From NCBI GenBank assembly GCA_913043025.1, contig CAJWLM010000019.1, positions 1 to 53,041 on the forward strand: DNA of 53,041 nucleotides. The letters are read 5' to 3'. Shown here piece after piece: positions 8,561 to 17,739 of the stretch; the first letter of the stretch is position 1; each line of letters opens with the position of its first letter. Below the pieces are notes generated by a model. That model worked only from the letters and a program-made list of their open reading frames with translations. It had not been told where the DNA came from and did not search any database. A program made the translations under genes and the position numbers. This DNA comes from an uncultured Rhodospirillaceae bacterium. Its GTDB lineage: Bacteria; Pseudomonadota; Alphaproteobacteria; UBA8366.

Positions 8561-9349
8561 CTATTGCCCACGTTTACGTACTGAGTTAGCCGGCGTTTTT
8601 AGCCGCTTGTACAAAATTGGAAGCAGAGTGAGGATTCCAATACTGCAAAGTAATATGACTGAATTTGGAGTAAGTATGTCGTCGATAATCAAGGTATCTT
8701 CGCTGTTAAAAATTAATCCTAGGCTTGCGCCGGCTGTTACGAAAATGAAAGTGCCCGGTATAATGCCAATAAAAGTACCTAATACATATGTTCTCAGATT
8801 GACACCCAAGAGAGCCGGTACAATATTCACGATGAAAAAGGGAAACATTGGTATGAGGCGCAGGAAAAGCATATAGAAGAGAGCGTTTTTCCGAAAACCT
8901 GGCTCCATTATTTTGATTTTACCTCCTGCACGTGCGCGAAGTGAACTGCCCAGTGCAGTTTTAGCCAGTGAGAAAACGATGCAAGCACCAGCGGTCGCTG
9001 AGGTGACAACATATACTGTTCCCAGCAACTGGCCGAACATATATCCCCCCAAAATTGTAAGTAATGTAGCTATTGGCAAGGAGAGGGCTGCGCTGACCGT
9101 ATATGTAAGCATAAAAACAGCTGTCATGATGAAAGGATATTGATTTGTCTGTCTCAAAATCCAATACCTATTAGCCTTTAGGTTATCCAATGTGGCAAAT
9201 TCGCTAAGACCTAACATATGAAATAAAGCAATCCCTAATCCTAACACTAGGGGTAGAACAACTACTTTAGGAAGTGGGCGCGAACATTCTCTGATCCTGC
9301 ATCTCCTGCGGTTCTCATCGGAATTAATTTTTGTTTGTTTTGTGTTCAT
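8561..9349 (-). CDS. TVP38/TMEM64 (VTT-domain, DedA-like) membrane protein
   Basis: This is a polytopic inner-membrane protein of the VTT/SNARE-associated family, whose members are linked to lipid scrambling or undecaprenyl-phosphate recycling. It has 262 residues from ATG 9349 (preceded by AAGAAG); the frame is open further up. A cytoplasmic basic N-terminus precedes a TM segment (VVVLPLVLGLGIALFHMLGL). The VTT core follows, with the hallmark GGYMFGQLLGTVYVV, a re-entrant LRLIPMFPFFIVNIVPALLGV and the glycine-rich FIGIIPGTFIFVTAGASLG. A final TM helix lies near the C-terminus. It is a single gene with no functional partner nearby. Confidence 0.85.
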   Translation of the reverse strand: MNTKQTKINSDENRRRCRIRECSRPLPKVVVLPLVLGLGIALFHMLGLSEFATLDNLKANRYWILRQTNQYPFIMTAVFMLTYTVSAALSLPIATLLTILGGYMFGQLLGTVYVVTSATAGACIVFSLAKTALGSSLRARAGGKIKIMEPGFRKNALFYMLFLRLIPMFPFFIVNIVPALLGVNLRTYVLGTFIGIIPGTFIFVTAGASLGLIFNSEDTLIIDDILTPNSVILLCSIGILTLLPILYKRLKTPANSVRKRGQ

Positions 9350-9453
9350 AATCTTCTTTGATAGTAGCTGGTGGTGGATAGTGTGCAAAACCAAATTTCG
9401 TACAAATTAGCATTTGCTAGCATTTTGCTTGATTACTTGTTTTGCAGGAATCG

Positions 9454-9482
9454 TTGACTTAGTGGGCTATAAATTCTATAGA
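9454..9482 (+). promoter_or_regulatory. Sigma-70-type promoter for the rpmH operon
   Basis: TTGACT (9454-9459) and TATAGA (9477-9482) are separated by exactly 17 bases and lie 34 bases before the rpmH start codon. No other comparable pair was seen in the gap. Confidence 0.55.
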
Positions 9483-9515
9483 GCGCACGTCATTTAATAG
9501 CGTTTGGAGTCCTTC

Positions 9516-9650
9516 GTGAAACGTACATTTCAACCGAGCAGATTAGTTCGTAAACGTCGTCATGGTTTTCGCGCTCGAATGGCGACGAAGTCTGGCCGTC
9601 AAGTGCTCGCCCGGCGGCGCGCTAAGGGCCGCAAGATTTTGTCTGCATAG
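9516..9650 (+). CDS. rpmH: Large ribosomal subunit protein bL34
   Basis: This 44-residue, very basic ribosomal protein starts at GTG 9516 with GGAG about eight bases upstream. The sequence opens [20 protein letters not shown] and ends KGRKILSA, matching L34 end to end. It is the first gene of the conserved rpmH-rnpA-yidD-yidC block, and the rnpA start follows two bases after its stop. Its base composition is much richer in G+C than its neighbours, as expected from the many Arg codons. Confidence 0.97.
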   Translation: MKRTFQPSRLVRKRRHGFRARMATKSGRQVLARRRAKGRKILSA

Positions 9651-9652
9651 GC

Positions 9653-10042
9653 ATGCCGGCCGGCGTATTGCCGTTGAAACGGCGCGCACAGTTCCTCCAC
9701 GTGGCTGCCGCTCGACAATACTTCGTTGCCCCGAGCTTGCTGTTACAAGTGTGCCTCAATAACGAGGCTGGCAACGCCATACGTGTAGGCTATACTGCTA
9801 GCAGAAAGGTTGGAAATGCTGTAGCTCGGAATAGGGCTAAGCGGCGCTTGCGCGCAGCGGTGGAGGAGGTTATGCCTTTATACGGGTTAGTTGGGTGCGA
9901 TTACGTAATCATAGCAAGGTTAGCGACCACTAAACGGCCGTTTCGCGAAATACAAGCGGATCTAAAGACTGCGATGAAGAGATTGAATGTATGGCGCAAA
10001 GCTTGTGTGGTGGCGCCTCAATATGAAGCTGGGGGAAAATGA
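9653..10042 (+). CDS. rnpA: Ribonuclease P protein component
   Basis: RnpA is the basic protein subunit that helps the RNase P RNA bind pre-tRNA leaders. The 129-residue product carries the RNR signature region GYTASRKVGNAVARNRAKRRLR (central part; Arg/Lys-rich helix) and the family's DYVIIAR strand. ATG 9653 lies two bases after the rpmH stop, implying translational coupling. The N-terminus LKRRAQFLHVAAARQ corresponds to the usual LKKRADFLRV start. Confidence 0.95.
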   Translation: MPAGVLPLKRRAQFLHVAAARQYFVAPSLLLQVCLNNEAGNAIRVGYTASRKVGNAVARNRAKRRLRAAVEEVMPLYGLVGCDYVIIARLATTKRPFREIQADLKTAMKRLNVWRKACVVAPQYEAGGK

Positions 10043-10300
10043 ATGCAACTTGTTGGGAAATGTCTTGTGTTGTGCATTCGCTGCTATCAGCTCACTCTCG
10101 CCGCTTTCACAGGGAATAGCTGTCGCTTCTATCCGAATTGTTCAACCTACGTTGCTGAAGCGATTAAAATCCACGGTCCATGGAACGGGATCTTGCTCGG
10201 AAGCGCACGCATTTTGCGATGTAACCCTTGGGGGTCCGCTGGTTATGACCCAGTACCCCCTGAGGTGGATGGTAACCACTCCCAATTGCCACCTGGTTAA
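10043..10300 (+). CDS. yidD: Membrane protein insertion efficiency factor YidD
   Basis: YidD is a small, membrane-associated factor that aids YidC/Sec-dependent insertion. The product has 85 residues. An N-terminal amphipathic or hydrophobic helix (LVLCIRCYQLTLA) is followed by the family's CRFYPNCSTYVAEAI and then the LGSARILRCNPWGSAGYDPVP core, which has the characteristic cysteines. The start codon follows the rnpA stop with no gap. This is the usual place for yidD, between rnpA and yidC. Confidence 0.95.
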   Translation: MQLVGKCLVLCIRCYQLTLAAFTGNSCRFYPNCSTYVAEAIKIHGPWNGILLGSARILRCNPWGSAGYDPVPPEVDGNHSQLPPG

Positions 10301-10323
10301 CTTGTACAGAACTGGATTTTTTT

Positions 10324-12135
10324 ATGTTGCCCGAACAACAAAAGAATATGCTATTGGCGATAACAGTTTCTTTAGTGATTGTTGTCGGATTCAACATTAT
10401 TTTTCCACCACCACCACCCGAGGAGTTGGTTCAGGACCAAAAGGAGTTGGAACAAAAAACGCCGGTTGAAAATCGTAAGGAAAAAAAATCATCCGATGCT
10501 CAGAGCAAAGTGAGGGGCCAGACTGTAACTGCTGACGCAGGGCCCAAGTTGGGTGCTGATACAAAGGATATGATACGGCAACCTCCTCCAAAAAGCCTTA
10601 AGCCAACTTTCAAAGACCGTGCTTCGGTGCTCCAAGACGGTGGTGATCGAGTAAAAATCTCTTCGAAGCGGTTGACAGGATCGATTGCGTTGACCGGAGC
10701 CCGCATTGATGACTTGGTTCTTAAAGGCTATAGGTCGTCGCTGGATCCGAATAGTGAAGAAATAATCTTATTACAGCCACAAGGCTCTGAGAAGCCATAT
10801 TATGCAGAATTTGGTTGGCTTGGAAGTGCAGTTGAAGTTCCAAATGCTAGGAGCGTTTGGAAGTCAGATCGCTCTGTCCTCAGCCCTGGGAAGCCAATTA
10901 CTCTTAGCTGGGATAACGGGAAAGGACTGTTATTTGAACGTGTAATTTCTCTTGATAATTCTTACATGTTTCAAATTACTCAGCGTGTGAAGAATCTAAC
11001 GCCTCAAGTAATTTCACTCGCACCTTACGGGTTGGTCTCACGAACTGGCACACCTGAAGTCTTAGGGTTTTATATTTTGCACGAGGGGATGATTGGCGTT
11101 CTTAAGGGAGTATTACAGGAGGTAGATTATGACGAGTTCGATGATGGGAGGCCTAAGCGTTTTGAGAGCAAGGGTGGATGGCTTGGAATTACAGACAAAT
11201 ACTGGCTTGCAGCCTTAATTCCCAACCAACAGCAGACAGCGAATACAAGCTTCGTGAGTCACAAAAGAGGTTCACAGCATGCATACCAGGCTGATTACCT
11301 CAGCCCATCTATGAGTGTTAACCCGGGTGAAATGATTGAAGCGAAAACCAATTTTTTTGCGGGAGCTAAGGAGAAAAAACTTTTAGATTCATATATGGCG
11401 GATCTCAAGGTGGATAAATTTGATCTTGCCATCGATTTTGGCTGGTTCTGGTTTTTCACAAAGCCTTTTTTCTCAGCGCTGAGTTACTTTAACGAAATGT
11501 TTGGTAACTATGGAGTTGCCATATTGATATTAACTGTGATCATAAAGATCATCTTCTTTCCACTTGCTAATAAATCCTATCGCGCAATGAGCAAAATGAA
11601 GGCGCTCCAGCCAAAAATGGAAGAATTAAAGGAGAGGTTTGGAGAGGATCGTCAGCGCATGAATACCGAACTAATGAATTTATATAAGACTGAAAAAGTA
11701 AACCCGGCCGCTGGTTGCTTTCCAATTCTAATACAAATTCCAGTGTTCTTTGCTCTTTATAAGGTTCTATTTGTGTCTATTGAGATGCGACAAGCACCAT
11801 TTTTTGGTTGGATCCATGACCTTTCGGCGCCAGATCCTTTGGGTATATTTACTCTTTTCGGGCTCATCCCCTGGGAGGTGCCTGCAACTCTTGCTTTCAT
11901 TAATATTGGAATTTGGCCAATTATAATGGGAGCAACAATGTATCTTCAGCAAAAGCTTAATCCCACCCCCGCAGACCCTATTCAGGCGAAAATTTTCATG
12001 TTCATGCCAATTATATTTACCTTCATCCTTGCGCCGTTTCCCGCCGGTCTAGTAATTTACTGGGCTTGGAACAACATCCTCTCAATAGCGCAACAGTGGT
12101 TGATTATGAAACGGATGGGTGTCAGCATAAACTAA
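10324..12135 (+). CDS. yidC: Membrane protein insertase YidC
   Basis: YidC inserts and folds inner-membrane proteins alone or with SecYEG. The 603-residue length is typical of Gram-negative YidC. TM1 is at about residues 9-27, followed by a Pro/Lys-rich linker and the large periplasmic beta-sandwich domain (about 70-370). The C-terminal five-helix core begins near 395 with GVAILILTVIIKIIFFPLA, in which the conserved intramembrane positive charge appears as Lys. The coiled-coil C1 hairpin (MKALQPKMEELKERFG) and AAGCFPILIQIPVFFALYKVL follow. It lies 23 bp after yidD in the same operon. Confidence 0.97.
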   Translation: MLPEQQKNMLLAITVSLVIVVGFNIIFPPPPPEELVQDQKELEQKTPVENRKEKKSSDAQSKVRGQTVTADAGPKLGADTKDMIRQPPPKSLKPTFKDRASVLQDGGDRVKISSKRLTGSIALTGARIDDLVLKGYRSSLDPNSEEIILLQPQGSEKPYYAEFGWLGSAVEVPNARSVWKSDRSVLSPGKPITLSWDNGKGLLFERVISLDNSYMFQITQRVKNLTPQVISLAPYGLVSRTGTPEVLGFYILHEGMIGVLKGVLQEVDYDEFDDGRPKRFESKGGWLGITDKYWLAALIPNQQQTANTSFVSHKRGSQHAYQADYLSPSMSVNPGEMIEAKTNFFAGAKEKKLLDSYMADLKVDKFDLAIDFGWFWFFTKPFFSALSYFNEMFGNYGVAILILTVIIKIIFFPLANKSYRAMSKMKALQPKMEELKERFGEDRQRMNTELMNLYKTEKVNPAAGCFPILIQIPVFFALYKVLFVSIEMRQAPFFGWIHDLSAPDPLGIFTLFGLIPWEVPATLAFINIGIWPIIMGATMYLQQKLNPTPADPIQAKIFMFMPIIFTFILAPFPAGLVIYWAWNNILSIAQQWLIMKRMGVSIN

Positions 12136-12148
12136 AGGTGTTGCTGTA

Positions 12149-12823
12149 TTGGCAAAGCGTTGTAGTAGCCCGAGTGTAGATGGAGATAGAATAGAGGCGG
12201 GGCGTGTACTTTTTGCGCAAAACTGTAGTTTTGTCACTGGCGCAGCTCAGGTTGGCCAATTACCATTACATGCTTTACCTGAACTTGCATTTGTTGGGCG
12301 CTCAAATGTGGGAAAATCAAGTTTAATTAATTCATTGACGGGTCGTAAATCATTGGCCCGTACGTCTAATACGCCCGGCCGCACCCAGCAGATAAATTTT
12401 TTCAATTTAGGTGATCGCCTAATGCTCGTTGATTTGCCGGGATATGGATACGCTCGTGCGCCTAAGATATCAGTAACAAAATGGACCCAGTTGATTCATT
12501 TGTATCTGAAAGGTAGGGCAAATTTACGCCGCGTGTGTGTTTTGGTTGACGCCCGGCATGGTTTGAAAAATAGTGATCGATTTTTAATGCGAGAGCTTGA
12601 TCAGGCAGCTGTTGCCTATCAAATCGTGCTAACTAAAGTTGATAAGGTAAGGAATACTGCTAAGCAAACGCGATGCAAGATTGAGCGCGAATTATTAAAG
12701 CATCCAGCGGCATTTCCGGCGGCTTTTTTGACTAGTGCTCAGAAGGATATAGGGCTCTCAGAATTGCGAGCTGAACTAATGTCAATAGTGCCTAAGCTAG
12801 GCCAAGGTATGCCTTTAGGTTAA
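12149..12823 (+). CDS. engB: Ribosome biogenesis GTPase EngB/YsxC
   Basis: This is an essential circularly conventional GTPase (also YihA/YsxC) that acts in late 50S assembly. G motifs are visible in order: G1 GRSNVGKSS (about residue 51), G2 region [11 protein letters not shown]3 DLPGYGYA, G4 TKVDK and G5 TSA. The length of 224 residues is normal, with a slightly long N-terminus. The start is TTG 12149 with AAAGGTG upstream, because no in-frame ATG precedes the G domain. It lies 13 bp after yidC, and argB follows 34 bp later, so all are probably cotranscribed. Confidence 0.95.
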   Translation: MAKRCSSPSVDGDRIEAGRVLFAQNCSFVTGAAQVGQLPLHALPELAFVGRSNVGKSSLINSLTGRKSLARTSNTPGRTQQINFFNLGDRLMLVDLPGYGYARAPKISVTKWTQLIHLYLKGRANLRRVCVLVDARHGLKNSDRFLMRELDQAAVAYQIVLTKVDKVRNTAKQTRCKIERELLKHPAAFPAAFLTSAQKDIGLSELRAELMSIVPKLGQGMPLG

Positions 12824-12857
12824 CATCTGTAGCATTTTGAGAAACTGGAAGTTTGAT

Positions 12858-13757
12858 ATGATTGATAAAGCAAAGGTTCGTGCTGAGTGGTTGGGTAAAG
12901 CGGGAATACTTACCGAGGCGCTTCCCTACATGCGCCGTTATGGCGGTAAAACCTTCGTTATAAAATATGGAGGGCATGCTATGGGTGACTCCAAGCTTGC
13001 TGCTGGTTTTGCCCATGATATCGTTTTGTTACAGCAAGTAGGTATTTACCCTGTTGTGGTACATGGGGGTGGACCCCAGATCGGCGCAATGCTTGAGCGA
13101 TTAGCGATTGAAAGTAAATTTATTGATGGGCTTCGGGTCACTGATGCTGCAACGGTAGAGATTGTTGAAATGGTATTATCAGGCCAACTCAATAAGAATA
13201 TCGCAGCAGAAATCAGTAGAGCTGGTGGCAAAGCAATTGGTATATCCGGCAAAGATGGAGGCTTGATAACGGTTGAGAAGGCAACAGCCGCGTCTGAAAA
13301 TTCCGGCGCTATAAATGCTACAGATCTAGGTTTCGTGGGAGAACCTACAGAGATAAATCCATATATTATTGATGCTCTCCGAGAGACTGAGATCATTCCA
13401 GTGATTGCTCCGCTTGGCTGTGATGTGACAGGGCAAACCTTTAATATAAATGCAGATACGGCGGCTGGTGCGGTTGCTGCTAGCGTTGACGCAGAGCGTC
13501 TACTGCTTTTGACAGATGTTGAGGGAGTGCTTGATAAGGATGGGAAATTAATACCAGAACTCTCCACGGATGAGGCAAAACTTCTTATGGAGGACGGGAC
13601 TATCTCAGGCGGTATGATCCCAAAATTGGAGACTTGTATCTGTGCCGTTGAGGATGGGGCTGAAGGTGCGGTGATAATAGATGGTCGAGTGCCACACGGT
13701 GTACTTTTAGAAATTTTTACCGAACATGGTTCGGGAACTTTGATTCGAGCACGTTAG
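12858..13757 (+). CDS. argB: Acetylglutamate kinase
   Basis: ArgB phosphorylates N-acetylglutamate, the second step of arginine biosynthesis. The 299-residue product has the amino-acid kinase fold: KYGGHAM (phosphate-binding Lys), [35 protein letters not shown] and [13 protein letters not shown] 12858 is chosen because GGAAG lies nine bases upstream; a TTG at 12837 would add seven residues. The link engB-argB is common in Alphaproteobacteria. Confidence 0.96.
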   Translation: MIDKAKVRAEWLGKAGILTEALPYMRRYGGKTFVIKYGGHAMGDSKLAAGFAHDIVLLQQVGIYPVVVHGGGPQIGAMLERLAIESKFIDGLRVTDAATVEIVEMVLSGQLNKNIAAEISRAGGKAIGISGKDGGLITVEKATAASENSGAINATDLGFVGEPTEINPYIIDALRETEIIPVIAPLGCDVTGQTFNINADTAAGAVAASVDAERLLLLTDVEGVLDKDGKLIPELSTDEAKLLMEDGTISGGMIPKLETCICAVEDGAEGAVIIDGRVPHGVLLEIFTEHGSGTLIRAR

Positions 13758-13988
13758 AAATTAGGTTTCACCGATACCATCTATTTAAAAGATTGCAATG
13801 ATAAACCACGAGGCGACTCATTTAGAACTCGCAACAGTATAATATTCATGATGCTAATATTGATAGGGATTGTGCGTATCCATGTTAAAAAGAAGCATCA
13901 CCTAATTTCCGCATGGCGTGATTATTTTCTTCGGCAATAAGTTCAACATGATGGAAAGGGTGGCTAACTTTCTTAATGGGTATGCGAC

Positions 13989-14657
13989 ATGTCGTTAAAT
14001 ATTGCAAAAGCGGAACACTGGATTTTTGATCTCGATAACACTTTGTACCCTGCAGAGTGCGAATTATTCCATCAGGTTGATATTAGAATGCGAAATTTTA
14101 TTGCCGAATATTTCGGTTTGAATGAGGAGGATGCCCGGAAGTTGCAAAAGCGCTATTATCGGGAATATGGCACCACACTCAATGGGCTTATGCAGAATCA
14201 TGGGATGAAGCCCGAGGCATTTCTAGAATATGTTCACGATATTGATGTTACTGTGGTACCTCCGAATCCATGCTTGGAACATTCGTTGTCGCTGTTGCCC
14301 GGCCAAAAATTGGTTTTTACTAATGGGACATCGGAGCATGCAGGACGCGTGATGAAGCGGTTAGGCATTGAGCACCACTTTGATTGTGTGTTTGATATTT
14401 TTGCTACAGATTTCATTCCTAAACCAAGCATTACCGGGTATCATAGGTTGATAGAAAATTGTGCCATTAATCCATATAAATCGGTAATGGTGGAGGATGT
14501 AGCGTGTAATTTAGAGCCAGCAAAGAGCTTAGGAATGGTAACCGTATTAATTACAAATTCGTATGAATGGTCTGGTGAAGATAAAGAGGGCAAATATGTC
14601 GACCATCGGGTAGATAACTTAACTAGGTGGCTCGGTAAATTGTCAGACTCACTCTAG
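13989..14657 (+). CDS. HAD-family pyrimidine 5'-nucleotidase
   Basis: This is a HAD phosphatase of the SDT1-like pyrimidine 5'-nucleotidase group, expected to dephosphorylate UMP/CMP-like nucleotides; the substrate is inferred. It has 222 residues. HAD motif I is FDLDNTLYP (nucleophile and acid/base Asp at about 14 and 16), motif II is FTNGT, the motif III lysine lies in FIPKPS, and motif IV is VEDVACNLEPAK. A helical cap (about 25-95) follows motif I. It sits between argB and dapD, as in many alphaproteobacterial genomes, 231 bp after argB and probably with its own promoter. Confidence 0.88.
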   Translation: MSLNIAKAEHWIFDLDNTLYPAECELFHQVDIRMRNFIAEYFGLNEEDARKLQKRYYREYGTTLNGLMQNHGMKPEAFLEYVHDIDVTVVPPNPCLEHSLSLLPGQKLVFTNGTSEHAGRVMKRLGIEHHFDCVFDIFATDFIPKPSITGYHRLIENCAINPYKSVMVEDVACNLEPAKSLGMVTVLITNSYEWSGEDKEGKYVDHRVDNLTRWLGKLSDSL

Positions 14658-14744
14658 GACAGCGGTTCTTGACTTATTGGAATTCGTTGCGAAAATGCAG
14701 CTAACGTAAGTGGCATTAGCATCATTCAAAACACAGGGAAAATC

Positions 14745-15587
14745 ATGAGTGATACAGGTTTACAAAAAGTGATTAATGAGGCTTGGGAAATCCGTGATTC
14801 AATTAATTCCGAGACAACGGGTGAAGTTCGTACTGCTATAGAAAAAGCACTCGATTTGATGGACGCGGGAAAGGTAAGGGTCGCTGAAAAAAAATCTGGC
14901 CGTTGGCAAGTTAATCAATGGCTCAAGAAAGCTGTACTTCTGTCGTTTCGTATAGAGAATATGCGTCCCCAAACGGGTGGGCCTGATGGCTCTATGTGGT
15001 GGGATAAGGTGCCTGCGAAGACGAAAGACTGGACTGAAAAAGAATTCGAAAAGGCTGCTTTTCGATCCGTGCCATCGGCCGTAATAAGACGTTCCGCATA
15101 TATCGCTCCTGGTGTAGTGCTAATGCCTTCATTCGTTAACCTTGGTGCGTACGTTGATTCGGGTACCATGGTCGACACTTGGGCCACAGTTGGCTCCTGC
15201 GCCCAGATAGGAAAAAATGTCCATATATCAGGGGGCGCTGGTATAGGTGGCGTGCTGGAGCCTTTGCAGGCAGATCCGGTGATTATTGAAGACAATTGCT
15301 TTATTGGTGCGCGTTCAGAGGTTGTTGAAGGAGTGATTGTTGAGACTGGTTCGGTTCTGTCTATGGGTGTATTTATAGGTCAATCGACAAAGATTATTGA
15401 TCGCGAGACTGGTGTGATTACGCGCGGTAAAGTGCCCGCTTACTCGGTTGTTGTGCCGGGTAGTCACGCCGGAGATCCTCTCCCAGACGGATCAGCAGGT
15501 CCTAATCTCTACTGCGCTGTAATTCTTAAGACGGTAGATGAAGGTACCCGCGAGAAAACTTCAATTAATGAATTATTGCGGGATTAA
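14745..15587 (+). CDS. dapD: 2,3,4,5-tetrahydropyridine-2,6-dicarboxylate N-succinyltransferase
   Basis: DapD succinylates tetrahydrodipicolinate in the succinylase branch of lysine/meso-DAP synthesis. The 280-residue protein has an N-terminal helical domain ([21 protein letters not shown]) and then a left-handed beta-helix of hexapeptide repeats (about 105-240) with [34 protein letters not shown] and [13 protein letters not shown]. The start ATG 14745 is preceded by AGGGAAA. It lies two bases upstream of dapE, forming a dapDE operon. Confidence 0.97.
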   Translation: MSDTGLQKVINEAWEIRDSINSETTGEVRTAIEKALDLMDAGKVRVAEKKSGRWQVNQWLKKAVLLSFRIENMRPQTGGPDGSMWWDKVPAKTKDWTEKEFEKAAFRSVPSAVIRRSAYIAPGVVLMPSFVNLGAYVDSGTMVDTWATVGSCAQIGKNVHISGGAGIGGVLEPLQADPVIIEDNCFIGARSEVVEGVIVETGSVLSMGVFIGQSTKIIDRETGVITRGKVPAYSVVVPGSHAGDPLPDGSAGPNLYCAVILKTVDEGTREKTSINELLRD

Positions 15588-15589
15588 GC

Positions 15590-16756
15590 ATGCCTGTCGA
15601 TGCGATCGAGCTTTCTCGCCAGCTAATAAAGTGTCCTAGCGTTACACCGGAAGAGGGGGGTGCTCTCAGTTTACTCCAAAGTACCTTAGAGGGTCTCGGA
15701 TTCACCTGTCATAGGCTTGTATTTTCTGAAGAAGGGACACACGATGTAGACAATCTTTATGCGCGCTTCGGCGAAGGCAGTCCCAACTTTTGTTTCGCGG
15801 GTCACACTGATGTTGTTCCTCCAGGCAATTTGAATGAATGGACGCATGATCCTTTTGGAGCTGATGTTGTGGACGGTATTCTTTATGGGCGAGGCGCGGT
15901 TGACATGAAGACAGCGATTGCCTCCTTCGTCAGTGCATCAGCGAGCTTGATAACTGATCACCGTTTCGATGGCTCATTAAGTATCTTAATTACGGGCGAT
16001 GAAGAGGGCCCGGCAATAAATGGTACACGAAAGGTGCTTGATTGGCTCCCTTCTGCAGGGGAAAAGCTGGATGCATGTTTAGTCGGTGAGCCAACAAATC
16101 CTTCTCGGTTTGGAGAAATGATGAAAATCGGGCGACGTGGCTCGATGAATTCTGTTGTAACTGTTAACGGTGTTCAAGGACATGTTGCTTACCCAAAGTT
16201 GGCCGACAGCGCATCACATCGTCTGATTCGTATGATGAGAGCACTTTTGGACGATCCTTTAGATAGTGGCAACGATTATTTTGATGCGTCCAGTGTTCAA
16301 GTTACGTCGATTGACATAAACAATCCTACCGAAAACCTCATCCCTGGTAGTGCGGAAGCGCGGTTTAATATACGGTTTAATGATATGCACAGTTCAGACA
16401 GCCTGAAGAACTGGATTAAGGAAAGGCTCGATAAATCTGCGGATGGGTCATCTAATTATAATATTTCTACTAAAGTAAGTGGCGAATCATTTATTTATCC
16501 CCCCGGCCCACTTAGTAATTTGGTGGCTGAGTGTGTCCAGCAGGTTACGGGAGAGCGCCCGGAGATGAGCACAACTGGTGGGACGTCTGACGCTAGGTTT
16601 GTAAAAGAACACTGTCCTGTTTGTGAGTTTGGTTTAGTGGGCCAAACAATGCACAAAGTTGATGAGTGTTGTAAGCTATCCGATATCATGGCGTTGACTG
16701 AGATCTACAAAGCTATTTTAGAAGGTTATTTTTGTGTAGAGAACAAGAAAAATTAA
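15590..16756 (+). CDS. dapE: Succinyl-diaminopimelate desuccinylase
   Basis: DapE is the M20-family zinc hydrolase that removes succinate from N-succinyl-LL-DAP. The product has 388 residues. Metal and catalytic motifs are in place: FAGHTDVVPPG (His ligand, Asp), YGRGAVDMK (bridging Asp), ITGDEEGPA (catalytic and ligand Glu), CLVGEPTN, the dimerisation-domain GRRGSMN...GHVAYPK, and the C-terminal His in VGQTMHKVDE. It starts two bases after the dapD stop, so translation is probably coupled. Confidence 0.97.
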   Translation: MPVDAIELSRQLIKCPSVTPEEGGALSLLQSTLEGLGFTCHRLVFSEEGTHDVDNLYARFGEGSPNFCFAGHTDVVPPGNLNEWTHDPFGADVVDGILYGRGAVDMKTAIASFVSASASLITDHRFDGSLSILITGDEEGPAINGTRKVLDWLPSAGEKLDACLVGEPTNPSRFGEMMKIGRRGSMNSVVTVNGVQGHVAYPKLADSASHRLIRMMRALLDDPLDSGNDYFDASSVQVTSIDINNPTENLIPGSAEARFNIRFNDMHSSDSLKNWIKERLDKSADGSSNYNISTKVSGESFIYPPGPLSNLVAECVQQVTGERPEMSTTGGTSDARFVKEHCPVCEFGLVGQTMHKVDECCKLSDIMALTEIYKAILEGYFCVENKKN

Positions 16757-16998
16757 TATGATAACTACTTTGCCGAGATAGAATTATTAGCATAAAAATC
16801 AGATACGTGCGCCTATGAGGTGGCAATGACTAGTACATTGAATTTAAGGCAATGGCGATGATATGAGTAGGGCGAGTACACTTTTCAGTTATAAACTGAA
16901 CCTGCAGATATCTCGAGAAAAATAGATCCACAATGCTATTAGGTTAGACCGTCCTGGAAGCGCTCTGACGTTAGTTTGAAAAAAATAAAACTCATATC

Positions 16999-17739
16999 CT
17001 AGTAGTCTACCGATGTGAGATATAAGCCCTCTGCGGGTGCGGTTGGGCCGGCTGCAGATCGGTCTCTCGCCGCTAATATCCGTTCTACATCAGCACGGCA
17101 CCACTTGCCCTCCCCAACAAGCCTGAGTGTGCCAACCATGTTGCGAACTTGGTGGTGCAGGAAAGAGCGGGCATCGGCTTCAATATGTATTTCATTTTTA
17201 ACTTTATATATTTTTAGACGCATCAACGTTTTGACTGGTGAATTCGCTTGGCAGGCGGCGGCTCTAAAGCTTGTGAAATCGTGCTTCCCGATAAGAGTAG
17301 TGGCAGCATCAGCCATTTCTACAATATCGAGTTTGTGAGGAATATGCCAAACTCTGCCAATATCAATAGTTGGGGGAGACCGACGGTTGAGTATTCGGTA
17401 TTTATAATGTCGTGCTATGGCATCAACCCGTGCGTGAAAATTAGCATATGTTTTTTCGACATTTAGAATAGAAATAGGTAAAGGACGAAGGTGAAAATTG
17501 ATTGCATCACGCACTGTGTCTGGGGAAGTTGTGCAACTAAGGTCAAAGTGTGCACTTTGGCCTAATGCATGAACGCCAGAATCGGTTCGTCCTGCACCGT
17601 AAAGGGTTACGGATTCTTGCGAAAATGCATGAATAGCATTTTCTATCGCCTCTTGGACTGTTATGCCATTCTTCTGGCGTTGCCAGCCAACAAATGGCTG
17701 TCCATCATATTCAATAGTGATTTTCCACCGATTTCTCAT
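16999..17739 (-). CDS. truA: tRNA pseudouridine(38-40) synthase
   Basis: TruA converts U38-U40 of the tRNA anticodon arm to pseudouridine. The 246-residue product starts WKITIEYDGQPFVGWQRQ. The catalytic Asp lies in GAGRTDSGVHALGQ (about residues 46-59). RSFLHHQVRNMVGTLRLVGEGKW is present further on. The ATG overlaps the fmt stop as ATGA, so it is the last gene of a def-fmt-truA operon. It converges on dapE across a 242-bp gap in which I see only a short TTCAGTT/AACTGAA hairpin without T-run. Confidence 0.97.
   Translation of the reverse strand: MRNRWKITIEYDGQPFVGWQRQKNGITVQEAIENAIHAFSQESVTLYGAGRTDSGVHALGQSAHFDLSCTTSPDTVRDAINFHLRPLPISILNVEKTYANFHARVDAIARHYKYRILNRRSPPTIDIGRVWHIPHKLDIVEMADAATTLIGKHDFTSFRAAACQANSPVKTLMRLKIYKVKNEIHIEADARSFLHHQVRNMVGTLRLVGEGKWCRADVERILAARDRSAAGPTAPAEGLYLTSVDY

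Noticed and set aside
9360-9515. Replication origin beside rpmH
   Set aside because: No DnaA-box cluster (TTATCCACA-like) was found and dnaA/dnaN are not adjacent.
9987-10469. 160-codon plus-strand frame overlapping rnpA, yidD and yidC
   Set aside because: It is out of frame with three well-identified genes, and its product looks random.
13046-13567. 173-codon open frame on the minus strand within argB
   Set aside because: It is a shadow of argB: no Shine-Dalgarno, serine-rich composition typical of antisense reading, and argB is certain.
16884-16900. Hairpin TTCAGTT/AACTGAA between dapE and truA
   Set aside because: Without a T-run in either direction and with only two G-C pairs it cannot be called a terminator.
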